From Apostichopus japonicus (taxonomy: Eukaryota; Echinodermata; Holothuroidea; Aspidochirotida; Stichopodidae): DNA of 64,000 nucleotides. Both the position numbers and the translations under genes were made by a program. The DNA lies in contig NC_092577.1 of NCBI RefSeq assembly GCF_037975245.1, positions 22,036,398-22,100,397 of the forward strand. The letters are read 5' to 3'. The notes below the pieces were generated by a model, which saw only the letters and a program-made list of their open reading frames with translations, had not been told where the DNA came from and ran no database searches. Shown piece by piece: positions 1 through 10,630 of the stretch; the stretch's first letter is position 1; every line of letters starts with the position of its first letter.

Positions 1-620
1 TACAGTAGCTAGCTTTCCCTTTAACCTGCACAGAAACAAATACCAGTCTATATCTATTAAACATAGAACTATATACAGAAATAACGAACATAGTAAAGTA
101 CTCTTAAGGTCTACAATACTGTTAACCTTACCTTAAATGTATTCACTCCCTTTTAAAACTTTTAGATCTCCCACACACTTAACAACACTCTTTGAATGCA
201 TAGGCACATATGTACACATAAATGGCAATTACTGACTTTTTAACCTTTCTATTGAACTATAAAGCTGCAGTACTGATAAAGCCACGTCATGACTCAGCCA
301 TCAACTTATCATGGTTAAGTCAACTATAGGCCTCCAATATATATCATAAACCCCAGAAACTAAACTATTTTTACAATAATCATGTTAAAAATTAAAGAAC
401 AATTGAATGAATGGACGCACTCTGATGAGTAATTGGCCTCAACATTCTTTATTAGCAAATATATCACTTTAAGGCACTGTACCACAGCATTATCCTACAC
501 AATACACAGTACAATGAAGTATAGCAAATGCCAACCCTCATTTGGCAGTAGGGGTAAATAAGACTATAAAATAAATAATGCCAATTTAATTAATTGAACA
601 AATTTAAATAATACTTTACA
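1..620. other. AT-rich sequence, no gene recognised; probable 3' UTR of a minus-strand gene near its end
   Basis: No coding region is supported here. A minus-strand AATAAA signal at 448-453 lies about 170 bases downstream of the possible minus-strand terminal exon at 621-881. Part of this stretch could therefore be the 3' UTR of that gene. The rest shows no repeat or motif that I recognise. Confidence 0.3.
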
Positions 621-881
621 CTAAACTTCTTGAACTCTTCTCATGAGATTGATGACTTCTCCAAAGTAGCACAAATGATGAAGTGATGGAACAAAGGGAA
701 ATTGGAGCAGATGTTCCCCAACCAACTCACTAATACTGATCTTCTTAGAAACATTGAGAAAAGGACAGATGTATGCAGTGTCTGAGAAGTAGCCAATCAA
801 AGACAAACATTAACTCTGGATTACTTTATCTGGCTCAAAGACACCATACTCTAAGGGGTACAGCTTGGTAGCAGGAGGAAC
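621..881 (-). CDS. Possible terminal coding exon(s) of an unrecognised minus-strand gene
   Basis: Two short open stretches look more coding-like than chance. From 881 down to a stop at 810-812 there is a 23-codon piece containing PLEYGVFEPDKVIQS, preceded by a plausible acceptor (tgacag). A second piece at 621-806 contains ISELVGEHLLQFPFVP and ends in a stop. A plausible acceptor (cttctcag) also lies just upstream of it on the minus strand. An AATAAA signal follows at 448-453. The two pieces could be alternative last exons. I do not recognise the family, and no upstream exon was identified, so this is a weak call that needs transcript support. Confidence 0.25.
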
Positions 882-1553
882 CTGTCATGATGACTCACAT
901 CCTGTTTATTCCCTACTCTCCATTTTATTCCCTACCCTCTTCCCTTAATCCTCTCTTTGTCCCTCTACTGTTTATCTTTCACCTCTCCTTTTCCTGGGTT
1001 GGTTTCGTTCATTCTTCTCTCCATCCCTTGTGTAGTAATCCTCTTACATATCTATTTGTGGTCACCATGCTCATTAACCTGTCTGTATTTCTGTGTGTGT
1101 ATTTGTCCCTGCTGTTAAAGTACTTGTCATATAGCCTCTGAATAAGATCTTGCTAGACAAACTTACTTACCACATCCTGTTTATAAGAATTCTTTAAGAC
1201 GAGCTCTGTCTCTATGTGCAGAGCTTTATTAAAGACCAATAGGGAACTTAGTAAGGCAGGCCAATTGGGAAATATGCAAAACTACACTTACCACAGTAGA
1301 TTTATGGTACACTTTGGTAAAGGTGGGTGAGAATGCAGTTGTGCATATCTCATAGAGGGTCTTTTTATTTCATCACTGTTACATTGGTTGTCCAAATATT
1401 GACCAGTATCACAACTGCATCAAATTAATTCTGTGTAGTTTTGGGTATATACTCTTATTCAGTAATTTCTGTAAAATCTTGACCAATTATTCCAAAAAGC
1501 ATGTTCAATTACCAAAATGCTACATGTTACACAAGAAAGGTCATTCATCTGGG

Positions 1554-1618
1554 GACTTTGGTGGGATTCGAACCCACACTCCAAAATCAAGCTTTGGATT
1601 CAACCTCATGACAAAGTC
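1554..1618 (-). tRNA. tRNA-like relic (possible tRNA pseudogene or tRNA-derived SINE head)
   Basis: On the minus strand a 65-nt cloverleaf-like fold can be drawn. It has a perfect 7-bp acceptor stem (1612-1618 with 1554-1560), a perfect 5-bp anticodon stem (1593-1597 with 1581-1585) and a perfect 5-bp T stem (1573-1577 with 1561-1565), and it contains a canonical B-box (GGTTCGAATCC). The D-arm region is only 14 nt, the variable region 3 nt, and the base at position 33 is C rather than U. There is no A-box. The nominal anticodon would be TTG (Gln). This is more likely a degenerate tRNA copy than a working gene. Confidence 0.4.
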
Positions 1619-1899
1619 TTGACCAAAGAATGTCCAACCTGGACCACATAACATGCTTTATGTGTAATGAACAGAACAGAATTTGCTTAGACTGTATTAT
1701 ATGACATAAATTCAGGTCAAAGGAATGATGATAAAGTCTTGATTAAGCTTCAGTTCTATTTTTTGTAAATGAATGAATGAAACTAATGATTAGCAATGTC
1801 GTCAGAGCAGCCTGCTGAACCTAGGCTATACACCCTTGACCTACATGATAAGGCCTAGACATGTCATGTTTCCCCAGATCAAATTTTGGGTAGATTCTC

Positions 1900-2270
1900 A
1901 CTGGTATTTTCCACAAATGTCTTCAGACAGTCAGACAAATATGAGCCGGCAATGTACAGGCACCGTCACGTTAGGCCTATGGCCAATGCAGTTAGGCCTA
2001 GGCCTAGCCTATGTCCAAACACAGCACCTACAAAGGCACCTAACCATTTTTTTTTGGCAGTATGGCCTGTGAAAATAACCCTACTAAGAAATAGGCATAT
2101 AGCCTAACAAGTAACACTAACTTACTGAACAATAACCATAGTAATACTTCGACTACTGTCCTAATCTCCGTCAGGTCTTTCGTGCGAGTAAGACTAACAG
2201 TAGTTAGCCTACGAGTAGTTAGGCCTCTGTAAGGCCTTACGTTAGGCTAGTACTAGCAGTAGTAGTATCA
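1900..2270. repeat. Stretch dense in TAGGCCT/AGGCCTA motifs, no gene
   Basis: Short TAGGCCT-like motifs recur many times between about 1970 and 2250, as at 1979-2010. Weaker clusters occur near 31.6 and 40.1 kb. Short reading frames here are not supported by splice signals or motifs. Confidence 0.35.
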
Positions 2271-2560
2271 GTTATCTCTAACAAGTAACATACGCCTATC
2301 AATTTCACGACACGATTGCACTTACTATAGAAAAATGACGCAGATCGAAAGCGTTGATGGAGTAGGCCTACTGGTTGGACTGAATATCTAATTCATGTAA
2401 CTTGTTTGATGTTGATTGTTAACTTTATGCCTAAGCATCAATGTACAGCGAATAGTTTTGTGTTGCGATGGAAATACTTGAGGTCGTTATTAGAGTTAGA
2501 ACCCCAGTCGCTTTCTGTAATATGCGACTATCAAAAGTCTCCTTGAATGGCTTGTAAGGG

Positions 2561-2631
2561 TCCACGATAGTTATCGTAAAATTCATAACATGTGTGATGA
2601 AGTTATAACATAGCACGATAACTATCGTGGA
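2561..2631. repeat. Perfect 17-bp inverted repeat (hairpin) with a third degenerate copy
   Basis: TCCACGATAGTTATCGT at 2561-2577 is exactly complemented at 2615-2631, with a 37-nt loop. A degenerate third copy follows at about 2648-2665. It could be the end of a small palindromic repeat element. No protein is encoded nearby. Confidence 0.7.
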
Positions 2632-2665
2632 TCACCATTAGCAAGAACCACGTTAGTTATCGTGA

Positions 2666-3482
2666 CGACAAGTAGAATCGGGTGAAATGGCACGTGTTAA
2701 AACTTTTTTTTTTTTTTAAATCTAACCTGACACGGGGTGTTGTAAAATTCCGGTTTCAAACAATGCATAACATTTAAGAAGCAACAAACATTTCTTGTAT
2801 TTTTGTGATATTATACCATGTAATAACCGTGCAGAAAGATGAATGAGAATGGAGGGTCCAAAGCAGTCCAAATATGAAAAAAAAAATGCATAATGTAAAC
2901 CACCTCCACAAATTCTACGATCTTCCTTTTTCCATCGTTATTATTCTTCGCAAAGATATGTAGTCTTTGAAGATAGTTAAGATAGATAATTTGCGAAAAG
3001 AGAAAAATTCAAATACCATAAACATTATACTACCATGACGAAAACCTTAAACATATTTTCCTACCCACCCTGCAGGTTAGACCGGTAAACCGGTCTTTAC
3101 TGAAGTCCTGCCTTCAATGATGACCTCATTGTAGCTTTTAATACGGTTTCTCTTAGTGTAATTTCGGATCTTAAGAATAAAGTTAATTTTAGAGTAGAAA
3201 TACACATGGTGAAGACTTAAATGATTAATTCGGATACTTCTTGCAAACTTCACATCAGAGTAAACAAGGTACTATACAGGCCAAATAAGGTTCAACAATT
3301 TTGCCATTAAATTACCGTCATAATCGAATAGTTACATTTGGGATACTCAAATCGGATGTTTTTCTTTCCGTTACAAACGCTGCCCACACATACAACACAC
3401 TACAAGAGGTAGCCCCCTACATAGCGCAGATGCTTAGTTTAGATTTTGACCTCTTATGTATGATTATTGATAATGGAAGCTC
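2666..3482. other. AT-rich intergenic DNA, nothing recognised
   Basis: No gene, RNA or repeat family is recognised here beyond homopolymer runs. The region lies directly 3' of the minus-strand Ulp1-like protease relic and may include its 3' UTR. Confidence 0.3.
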
Positions 3483-4127
3483 CTAACTACGGGAAAGTAT
3501 TGTTGACGCTATGCGGCGTCTCTCGTAAGGTATGTCATTCCATTTGACGTCTTTATTCAAACCCCTTGCGCTTTCGGCAAAGAGGCAAGTAAATACGCCA
3601 CAGTCACTCATGTTTTCCTCCTTTGGCTGCGTCAGTTTTCAGTCGAAAAGACCATTCACCTAGATTAAGAGATCTCTCAGTAATTGCGATGAATAAAAAT
3701 TGTTTGATATGGTCGAGGTGTGTTTTGTTGTTTGTATTATTAAGAGAATCGTAGTAGACAACCTCGCGCTGAATGTTATCCACAACCACTAAAGTCCAAT
3801 GAGAAACAAAATTTATGGGAATTAATAAGTCATCTTGCTGAAATATATCGGAATTGCTACACCACCTATCAGCTTTGTCGTACCCGTCGTTGAAAAGGCT
3901 AGGGGAAAAAAAGACTGTTGAGAAGGGGAATAGCTTTGTGTTGAAAGATTTCTGCGCTGCTCTGATAAACGATTAAGATCAAAGTTAATGATATTGTCGT
4001 TTAACCACCCGTCCGGCTCCATCAGCAACTTCAAGTCGTTCACCATAACGTTCATGCCAAATCCCCTGGTGACGGGTCGTCGTTGTGGGTGAAATAGGTC
4101 TTCGGCTACCTCGTCCTCCGTCGTCAA
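3483..4127 (-). pseudogene. Ulp1/SENP-type (C48) cysteine protease, frameshifted
   Basis: This reads as a SUMO- or ubiquitin-like-protein-specific protease domain. In order on the minus strand it shows the substrate-groove motif GWLNDNIINF, then LLIPINFVSHWTLVVVDN with the catalytic His (HW) and Asp (VVD), then YYDSL. The catalytic Cys follows in DCGVFTCLFAE, and the domain ends with RRRIASTIL and a stop at 3483-3485. Spacing fits the roughly 200-residue catalytic domain, so the whole triad is present. Two frameshifts break it: one at a T7C4 run near 3901-3908 and one near 3615-3630. Either may be an assembly error. It follows a USP-like module on the same strand. Ulp1 domains also occur in several transposon families, so it may be of mobile-element origin. 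Confidence 0.75.
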
Positions 4128-4223
4128 ATCATAATATCATCGGCACATACTATATTTTTCTGAATGTTTTCCGTTGATCGATCCTGCTCAGTAACAGGTG
4201 AGCGATTGTCATGTTTACCTTCT

Positions 4224-5093
4224 TTAGTTATCTGTGGTATGGTCAGATGTGCTGGTAGGGTTGGATACTTTCTCGTGGTACATGTCGTCCTTGGTCTTGG
4301 TTTTGCGCGTTTGTGTCACGAAACTTGAGTTAGACAGTGTTGGAGTCGTCGGTAAATTGTGTGTGTCAACATTGTCGACCTTTTCGTATACACATATGTA
4401 AGCGTTGTTAGCTGTTAATGTCGACCACAGGCTTGTATTGTCGTCTGCCACTGCCCATCCTGTCGAAGTTTTAAACAGTGTTTGTTAATGTCCATTCCCA
4501 GTACTCTCACCAATGTGTTGAACCACAGTAGACAAAGCATACACGGTATATATCTTAGTACGGATAACTAAATACTCTTCAATCGCTCCAAATGCGAGAG
4601 TAGTTGTATTGGTCCCTTAAGGAAAAAATCGCTGTCATGACACTGCGTACCTCTTTCAAAATCGCACGATGCGCACACAAATATGGATCATTTCGCTATC
4701 ACTTACCACCCTGCCGTGAAATAAGCTTCTCGATAAATCTAACAAAGTGTTAAGTCGCGAGTCACTCACGGATAAGGTGCTTTCCCGGAAAGACCTGTCT
4801 ATGCTGCCAAAAGGAATAAATGACTGCAAAACTGAACTGAACCAGCAGTTATTTTCTAGATTTTGAAGCGGGGTGAACATATGAAGAACGTTGTCATATA
4901 CGTTGTGATATTCGCTTCCGATGTCTTCACCTGTACGTTCATTAATATTAACATAAGAAAGAACATTTCGTTCGTCATGAACGTTCTTATGGGCTGATTT
5001 TTGATATACTGAACCCTGTGAATGTGATCGTATGAAGTTGGTGTTGCGTTTATAAGCTGACTTACTGAAGTGTTTTACTGCAACTGTAAACAA
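4224..5093 (-). pseudogene. USP-type (C19) deubiquitinase-like domain, frameshifted
   Basis: The Cys box LQNLENNCWFSSVLQSF has its Cys codon at about 4845-4847. The His box HIGESTGNGH has its His codon at 4488-4490, and a further C-terminal piece reads GWAVADD then NNAYICVYEKV. This is the expected order for a ubiquitin-specific protease (Cys box, His box, then W/DD and AYxxxYE). The distance from Cys to His is about 120 codons, shorter than most USP domains. Frameshifts or stops occur after about 4656 and right after the GH of the GHY motif, where a one-base insertion would explain the loss of Tyr. It lies just upstream of the Ulp1-like domain on the same strand. The two may once have formed one multi-protease protein or adjacent genes. 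Confidence 0.6.
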
Positions 5094-5951
5094 TAATTTC
5101 TAATCCACTTTCTTAATTCCTCGACAAGGTCGTCTGTGCGATGAAATTTTCGTTTCCCTAACTGTATTTGCTTTACAACCCCCATACGTTGCTCCGAATG
5201 AGCTATACACCGTGGAAACGAAATGCTGCTTGGTTGTCCATTTGCAACCTGCCATTTATGAAGAGAACTTGGTAGCATATGGAAGCAGGATTCTCTCTAT
5301 TTCATTTAAGAAAGTTACACAAAAGTAGGAGTTACGGTCGTCTCCAGTAGGTACTCCGGTGTAGTGACTGTTTCTGCAATCGAGGCGACCTTTCTCTATA
5401 ACTTTACTAAGATGTTCAGTGAGAGGGGAATTCATACGGGAAAGGAATGCATCTTCTGACAAATTAGTGCTGTTATTGCCAGAGGCAAAGTCGGTGTTAC
5501 CTACAAAGAGGAGAGATAGTTCCGTCTTTGTTCTTTACCTTTTGTGGATAAAGCTGTTAGTGTTTGGTGTAATCTCTTTAAGCAAGACGATACTAGAGGT
5601 CACGCGCATTGGGACGAAAGAACAACAGAAATATCTTAAACAATCCCTGCGAATGCTTTCAGGGAGCACGCACTAACCAAATTAGAATCCGTAGATACGG
5701 CAGGGGTATGTTTCATCCAGTTTACATCTGCTGTAGTGTTGTCTTCAGATTGCAGGTTATCAGACACAGCAGGTAAGCATGGGGCCTTCATCATCTTTGC
5801 AGGCAGGGTCCTTTGGAGTTATGTTTGATTGTTCAGAACGACGTTCTCCTCTTTTTCTAGGATCCTGTATTGGTTCTTTCATCACAAAAAGCTTCCTGAA
5901 AATAATAATGAAATGTACCCAGTACTGGCTGTGGTTCATTTTATGTACCAC
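5094..5951 (-). pseudogene. Fragmented open stretches upstream of the USP-like domain
   Basis: Several minus-strand segments are open in alternating frames: about 5760-5951, 5640-5780, 5256-5462 and 5075-5278. They look like a broken continuous coding region leading into the USP-like module, for example a segment ending ...LVEELRKWIRNYCLQ. I recognise no domain in them. They may be the N-terminal part of the same protein, cut by frameshifts, or introns may separate true exons. Confidence 0.35.
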
Positions 5952-6997
5952 TATCCAGTTGGAGACTTGTTAATGTCATTTCCCAAGTTAAGCTGTAGGT
6001 TGAAAATTGCTAGGAGTTTTCATAAGTAGCTTCTAAGACATCTTTACCATCAAAAACACTCTCAGAAATTATGAGTATGTGGCAGTAATTTTAGTTTCAA
6101 CTAGCAAAACTACAGCACTTATACAGGAGACCTTTAACCACAACTTCCTCTATTTATACTAAAGTCATGGGAGTCTAGAGGAAGAATCGTAGACGGGGGG
6201 GGGGGGAGTGTGAAATGTTTTCCATGGCAAATGTCCACATCCAAATCATACATGTCCCAACATTTACAGTGAGAAAGTTCTCCTCTTGCCCTGGAAAGAT
6301 CATAACCTATAATGTAAAATTTGACTGGCCCTGCATTACACAAAGCATTCCCTGCAATTAATGTTAAACTATGATACTGCAGAACAACTGTTTTCAAGTA
6401 TGGTTCCAAAATTTACAATAATGTCCCTATCACAGTGAGTGCTAAAGCCACAAAACCTTTCATGGGGGGGGGGGGGGGGTCTTGGGTCGTCCTGCAGTTT
6501 ATTGAAATTAATTACTTACATGACCTGTTGGTGTGTATGGGTCTTTTAGGTTTTCAAACAGGTTGTCAATACCAAATGCATATTTTCTTTTTGTGACCGT
6601 AGGTGGAGTCCGTCTGTGATGGTAGATGTAGGGATACAAAATATATAAGTGTATTAGATGTTTGCCTTAATAAATTAGTGATTATTTAAAGGCCCTTTTC
6701 TCTCAGCACAAATCTGCCATAAACCCGACTACTGGTCAGTTAAAATGTTACGTATGTCTTAAAACCAACAATGGACCAATGCAGAATTGAATAACACGGG
6801 CCTTGAAAAATTCTCTTGCACAGAAGAGAAAAAGGTCTTTAAAGGAGCTCAGCTATCTGCTGTATTGGTCACAGCTCCCAAATATAACATGCCATGAACT
6901 AGGCAAATTTATAACATGAAAATGAACTGCCGGGGTTAGCCCTACTAGTATTTGTGTACACAATTTCAATAAACCTGTCTTTCAGCATATGGTATTG
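5952..6997. other. No gene recognised; poly-G tracts
   Basis: This stretch contains long G runs at about 6195-6207 and 6464-6479 and otherwise unremarkable AT-rich sequence. It ends at the target site (GTAT, 6994-6997) of the Ty3-type element. Confidence 0.4.
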
Positions 6998-8260
6998 TAA
7001 CGCTACCTCGTCCGTGGTGTCAGATCAGGTCTCGACTGGAGTCTACGATCACTGGAACGGAGTTCTGTTCTGAAATAAATACTCAGGCACACAAGGTCTT
7101 AGGTATAAACAATCTATTTACAACACGACTTGCTTTCAGTTTCATGCTACAGGCATTAAATGAACATCTCAATACATTTATTAAGTATATATATATATGA
7201 AGAAACATCAATGAAACACAATGTAGGACCCTGATGACAACTAGTCAGGTGTACAGTCCCAGTATATGACCTGCGGAATATTGCTAATTCCGCCAGAAAC
7301 CAGTATAATAGTATATTCCGCCAAAAAATAGGCGGAACAAGCCTCCTTTCCGTTGTTCGGCGGAATCCACTCAATTCCTCGGGGTGGGCGGAATAACCTT
7401 CCTTTCCGTTGACCGGGTGGAACAGCGTAAATTCCGCGTGTAGGCGGAATTGCCCTCTTGTTCCGCTGTTAGGCGGAATACCGTCAATTCCGCGGGTAGA
7501 CGGAATAGCCCTTCGTTCCGCTGTTAGGCGAATTACCGACAATTCCGCGGATATGGGGTGGAAAGATGGTCCCTACATAGCAACAGCTAAAATATGTGGT
7601 TCCGTAAAAAGGAAAGAGGCCCTCCCGTTAGGTCCAGAATACCAGCAGAAATATGTTAATGTAATTTCCCCCTTGATACGGAATAATTTAACCCCAAGCC
7701 AGACAGATGTCGAGTTACACTCTGCCTGATTAATGTCAGCGTTAATTTAGGTGTTTAACGTGTGGTCTCTATACGACCGATTTATATATAGGTTGATTAC
7801 TGGTACTTACTGTAGGCTCTGTTAGATTCACGGCAAAACTTCTACGGCGACGGTGCACAACGACTCCAGAATATAAAGTTATTAGGGCTAACTAACAGTT
7901 GGTTTACCCAAATCGAACACAAAGAAATTGACTGACTATACAAACTACAAAAGTTCAATCACAACTTGACGATTCTAATTGTAATCTATATATATATAAC
8001 GACCACTTTGATAACGATCCTTTCTCTTCGGAGGCAAAAACAGGTGTGCCCTAGCCCTGCGTATCAGTGCAGGCTGGCCGTAACTTTCACACAGCACGTG
8101 TAACAATAGTTAAACAATAGTAGCGGAAGCTCAGCTTCCGGCCCACGAGGCCTTCATGTGCACTCATCGCCGTCACGCTTAACAGCCGTAATCTACGGTA
8201 GCTTATTATGCACTAGAATATTATTATGATTAAAGAAAAATGTCACCTATTTTCGTAACA
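6998..8260 (-). repeat. 3' LTR of the Ty3-type element
   Basis: A 1263-bp LTR matching 14258-15428 in the same orientation, with TG...CA termini. Relative to the other LTR it has extra sequence around 7225-7260 and 8105-8195. It contains the GCGGAA array described separately and a TA-repeat near 7185-7198. Confidence 0.93.
7262..7560. repeat. Array of alternating GCGGAA / TTCCGC motifs inside the LTR
   Basis: About a dozen copies of GGCGGAAT or its complement ATTCCGCC recur roughly every 20-30 bp, so the region can fold into a series of short hairpins. The same array is in the other LTR (about 14500-14785), and a short version lies in the internal region at about 8515-8570. Such a motif series could be a binding-site array or a structured RNA segment. 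Confidence 0.75.
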
Positions 8261-8276
8261 CTCTCCCTTACCTACT
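8261..8276 (-). promoter_or_regulatory. Polypurine tract next to the 3' LTR
   Basis: On the minus strand the 16 bases directly before the 3' LTR are purine-rich (AGTAGGTAAGGGAGAG). This is the expected place and composition for plus-strand priming in an LTR element. Confidence 0.7.
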
Positions 8277-9125
8277 CACAAATGCGTCCCCGCATTACAA
8301 TAAAACTGAATAATAGTGAACAAAATGATGTACCGACATTAAACATGAAGTGCACTTGTATACGTAATGCATATCCGGTATATTCATAATAACAATAATA
8401 ATAAAACATGACGCAATGTCAAGCAACATAGAATGCAACTTTAGAATAATCATCCCAGGCCATCCGGTTGGCCATGTCTATCAGAATTTGAAACCTTGCT
8501 CCCTTAACGCAGAGAGCGGATTTTCCCGAATTCCGCTTCCGCCTGAGCGGAATACCCCGAATTCCGCCAACCACCACTCTACTAAAGAAAAATATATATT
8601 TACAAAAAAGATACATATACTTCATCATACCACTCTAATACACCCAGGGTGTGATGTGGAATACAACTACAATTGAACAATCCTGCGGTTGCAAACACTA
8701 ATATAACATAGACAGGCTATCTTGAATACAACATATCAAAACACTTAAAAACAATACTACCCATCAATAAAACGACTTGAAGTAGGTCTGGGACCCACCG
8801 AAGTGAACTCACCCAGATAAAACATGATTTTTTTTGGCTGTTTAAATTGTCCCAAGCCTAACACATATACCTAGCTTAATTGTGAGTGATCCACGACGAT
8901 TTGACAGATCTGGGATTCACCGAGGTGACATCAACCAGAGAGCTGTCACTGTCCCCGACGGTCGACCCACACAGTAACCAAAAGAAACAAAGAAAAACAT
9001 TATAAAAACAAAATGTAGATTAATTGCCGGAGGAGGGAGAAAACTTCTCTATCGTAACGAATATTCTCCCATCGGGCAGCACCACTGTGGACACGCGCTC
9101 CCGTAAGCTCGGTTCGGTATTCACT
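8277..9125 (-). other. 3' untranslated internal region of the Ty3-type element
   Basis: Non-coding sequence between the accessory zinc-finger ORF and the polypurine tract. It holds a short GCGGAA/TTCCGC hairpin group at about 8515-8570. No further protein is recognised. Confidence 0.5.
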
Positions 9126-9324
9126 TCATCGCCTTCCTGGATATTGGCGTCTCACCTGTCTCACGATTTCCCGCGCGGTCGGGTCAGACGCCTCCGTCGG
9201 TCTCCCAGGGGTGACACGGGGTGTTGGAGGTGGTCGGTCCAGAGCGACTTCCCCATCCAGGTCCGTTACTGGAGATCCCAGCAGTTCGTCCAGGACCGGT
9301 AATCCCTGAAGACGGCAGCATGGC

Positions 9325-9677
9325 CTAGGGGGTGACCGTGACTCGGCAGGCTCCTTCTCCCTCTGGCCGTGTCCGGGAATCGAGGTGTCCGAGGTCGATG
9401 AGGAACCCCCCAGTCTTAGCCCCTTCCTTTGCCTTCGAAGAGACGTCTTCTGCTGACTTTGCCCTCTTGCCTCCCCTCTCCTCGTCATCCCTCAGTGGAT
9501 GTCTGCTCTGAGTGTGTCGCTCCACGTCTATTTTTCTTTGCTGCCATAATCGCAATGGAGGCACTTGTGCCTCTTACTCCTGTGCTTGTCCTGCGCATGT
9601 CGCTCAAGGTCAGGGATGTTAACGTAGCGTTTTCTGCAAACCTTGCATCTGTACTCAGTTCCGTACTGTTCAGACAT
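9325..9677 (-). CDS. Accessory two-C2H2 zinc-finger ORF of the Ty3-type element (frameshifted)
   Basis: Starting at an ATG at 9675-9677, the first finger is YRCKVCRKRYVNIPDLERH followed by AQDKH (C-x2-C-x12-H-x4-H). The second begins HKCLHCDYGSKEK and continues, after a one-base frameshift in an A-run near 9530, into IDVERHTQSRH with the same spacing. A basic, acidic and Ser-rich tail follows, ending at 9325 in this frame. An overlapping frame is open down to 9126. It sits between the end of integrase and the 3' polypurine tract, where some retroelements carry an extra ORF. The role is unknown; nucleic-acid or chromatin binding is a fair inference from C2H2 fingers. The frameshift is in a homopolymer and could be an assembly error. 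Confidence 0.65.
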
Positions 9678-9849
9678 TTCTAAAAGAACAATAAGGATGC
9701 ATCGTTAGTGATTCAGAAGTATGAAATAAAAACATGAAATGAGCTTTCCCCGCTGTCCAGTCCCATTGTGATTTATCGACCCAGTTCTACCAGGGTTCCC
9801 ACCATCTTAGGTTTTCAGTTGATCTTTGATCGGCTGCAATAACCAAAGG

Positions 9850-10630
9850 GGAGGGTCCTCACCTACATATTTCTTTAACCGATCACGGTGGACAACCCGA
9901 GGTTTACTTAGAAAGGGACTTTACTGCATCATTTCATCCATCATTCATCCAACGGTAGAAAGCATGGCTCCACCATTCCATCTGGCTGAGGATGAAATGG
10001 TGTTGTTCGCGTCTTCCCGATGTCAAGCATTCTGCACATATGCTGGAACAGTTCCGATTCGAATTGACGACCCTGGTCGGTGTGTAGCTCTCGTGGAACC
10101 CCAAAACGGCATAGAAATTCTTCTACCTGGTCGGTGTGTAGCTCTCGTGGAACCCCAAAACGGCATAGAAATTCTTCTACAAGTAAAGTGGCAACAGTCT
10201 CTGCTTCTATGTCGGCCATCGCATATGCCTCAGTCCACTTGGTGAAGTAGTCCGAAACGATAAGTACGTAACGATTCCCTCCGCTTGACTTTGGAAGAGG
10301 TCCCAAAATATGGATATGTCCACAGCTTCGGCACCACTTCTCGACATGGCGTCGGTAGCCGCTCCAATAGAAAGTATCCCGGATCCTCTCAATTGTCTTC
10401 TTCGTCATCAGGTGACATGAGAGTCTGTGGTTATGTGTACTAGATAGAATTTCCTCTTGGATAGTTCTTGGTGCCACCAACTGGAGAAGTACTGACATGC
10501 CGTCACTAGACTCAAATCGCCGATAAAGCACACCTTCCTTAAGATCCAGCCGGTCCCACTGGTTCCAATAATTCTTCAGTGTAGGACTACCAGCAGTAAT
10601 CTGTGCCCAATCAGGTCTTGAGTCCTGCAC
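9850..10630 (-). pseudogene. Integrase of the Ty3-type element, duplicated and deleted
   Basis: The N-terminal H-H-C-C zinc region (HNHRLSCHLMTKKTIERI, then WCRSCG) is followed by the core with VSDYFTKWTEAYAM (second Asp of the DDE set region) and GVPRELHTDQG. An 18-codon segment (VEEFLCRFGVPRELHTDQ) is tandemly duplicated, from a 54-bp direct repeat (copies start at 10072 and 10126). The core stops being recognisable after FHPQPDGMVE at about 9965. The C-terminal RVVHRDRLKKYVGED motif then appears at about 9850-9900 in another frame, so sequence is missing between them. It would not be a working integrase as written. Confidence 0.85.

Noticed and set aside
887-1141. 84-codon hydrophobic open frame
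   Set aside because: Composition follows from a pyrimidine-rich tract; no splice or domain support.
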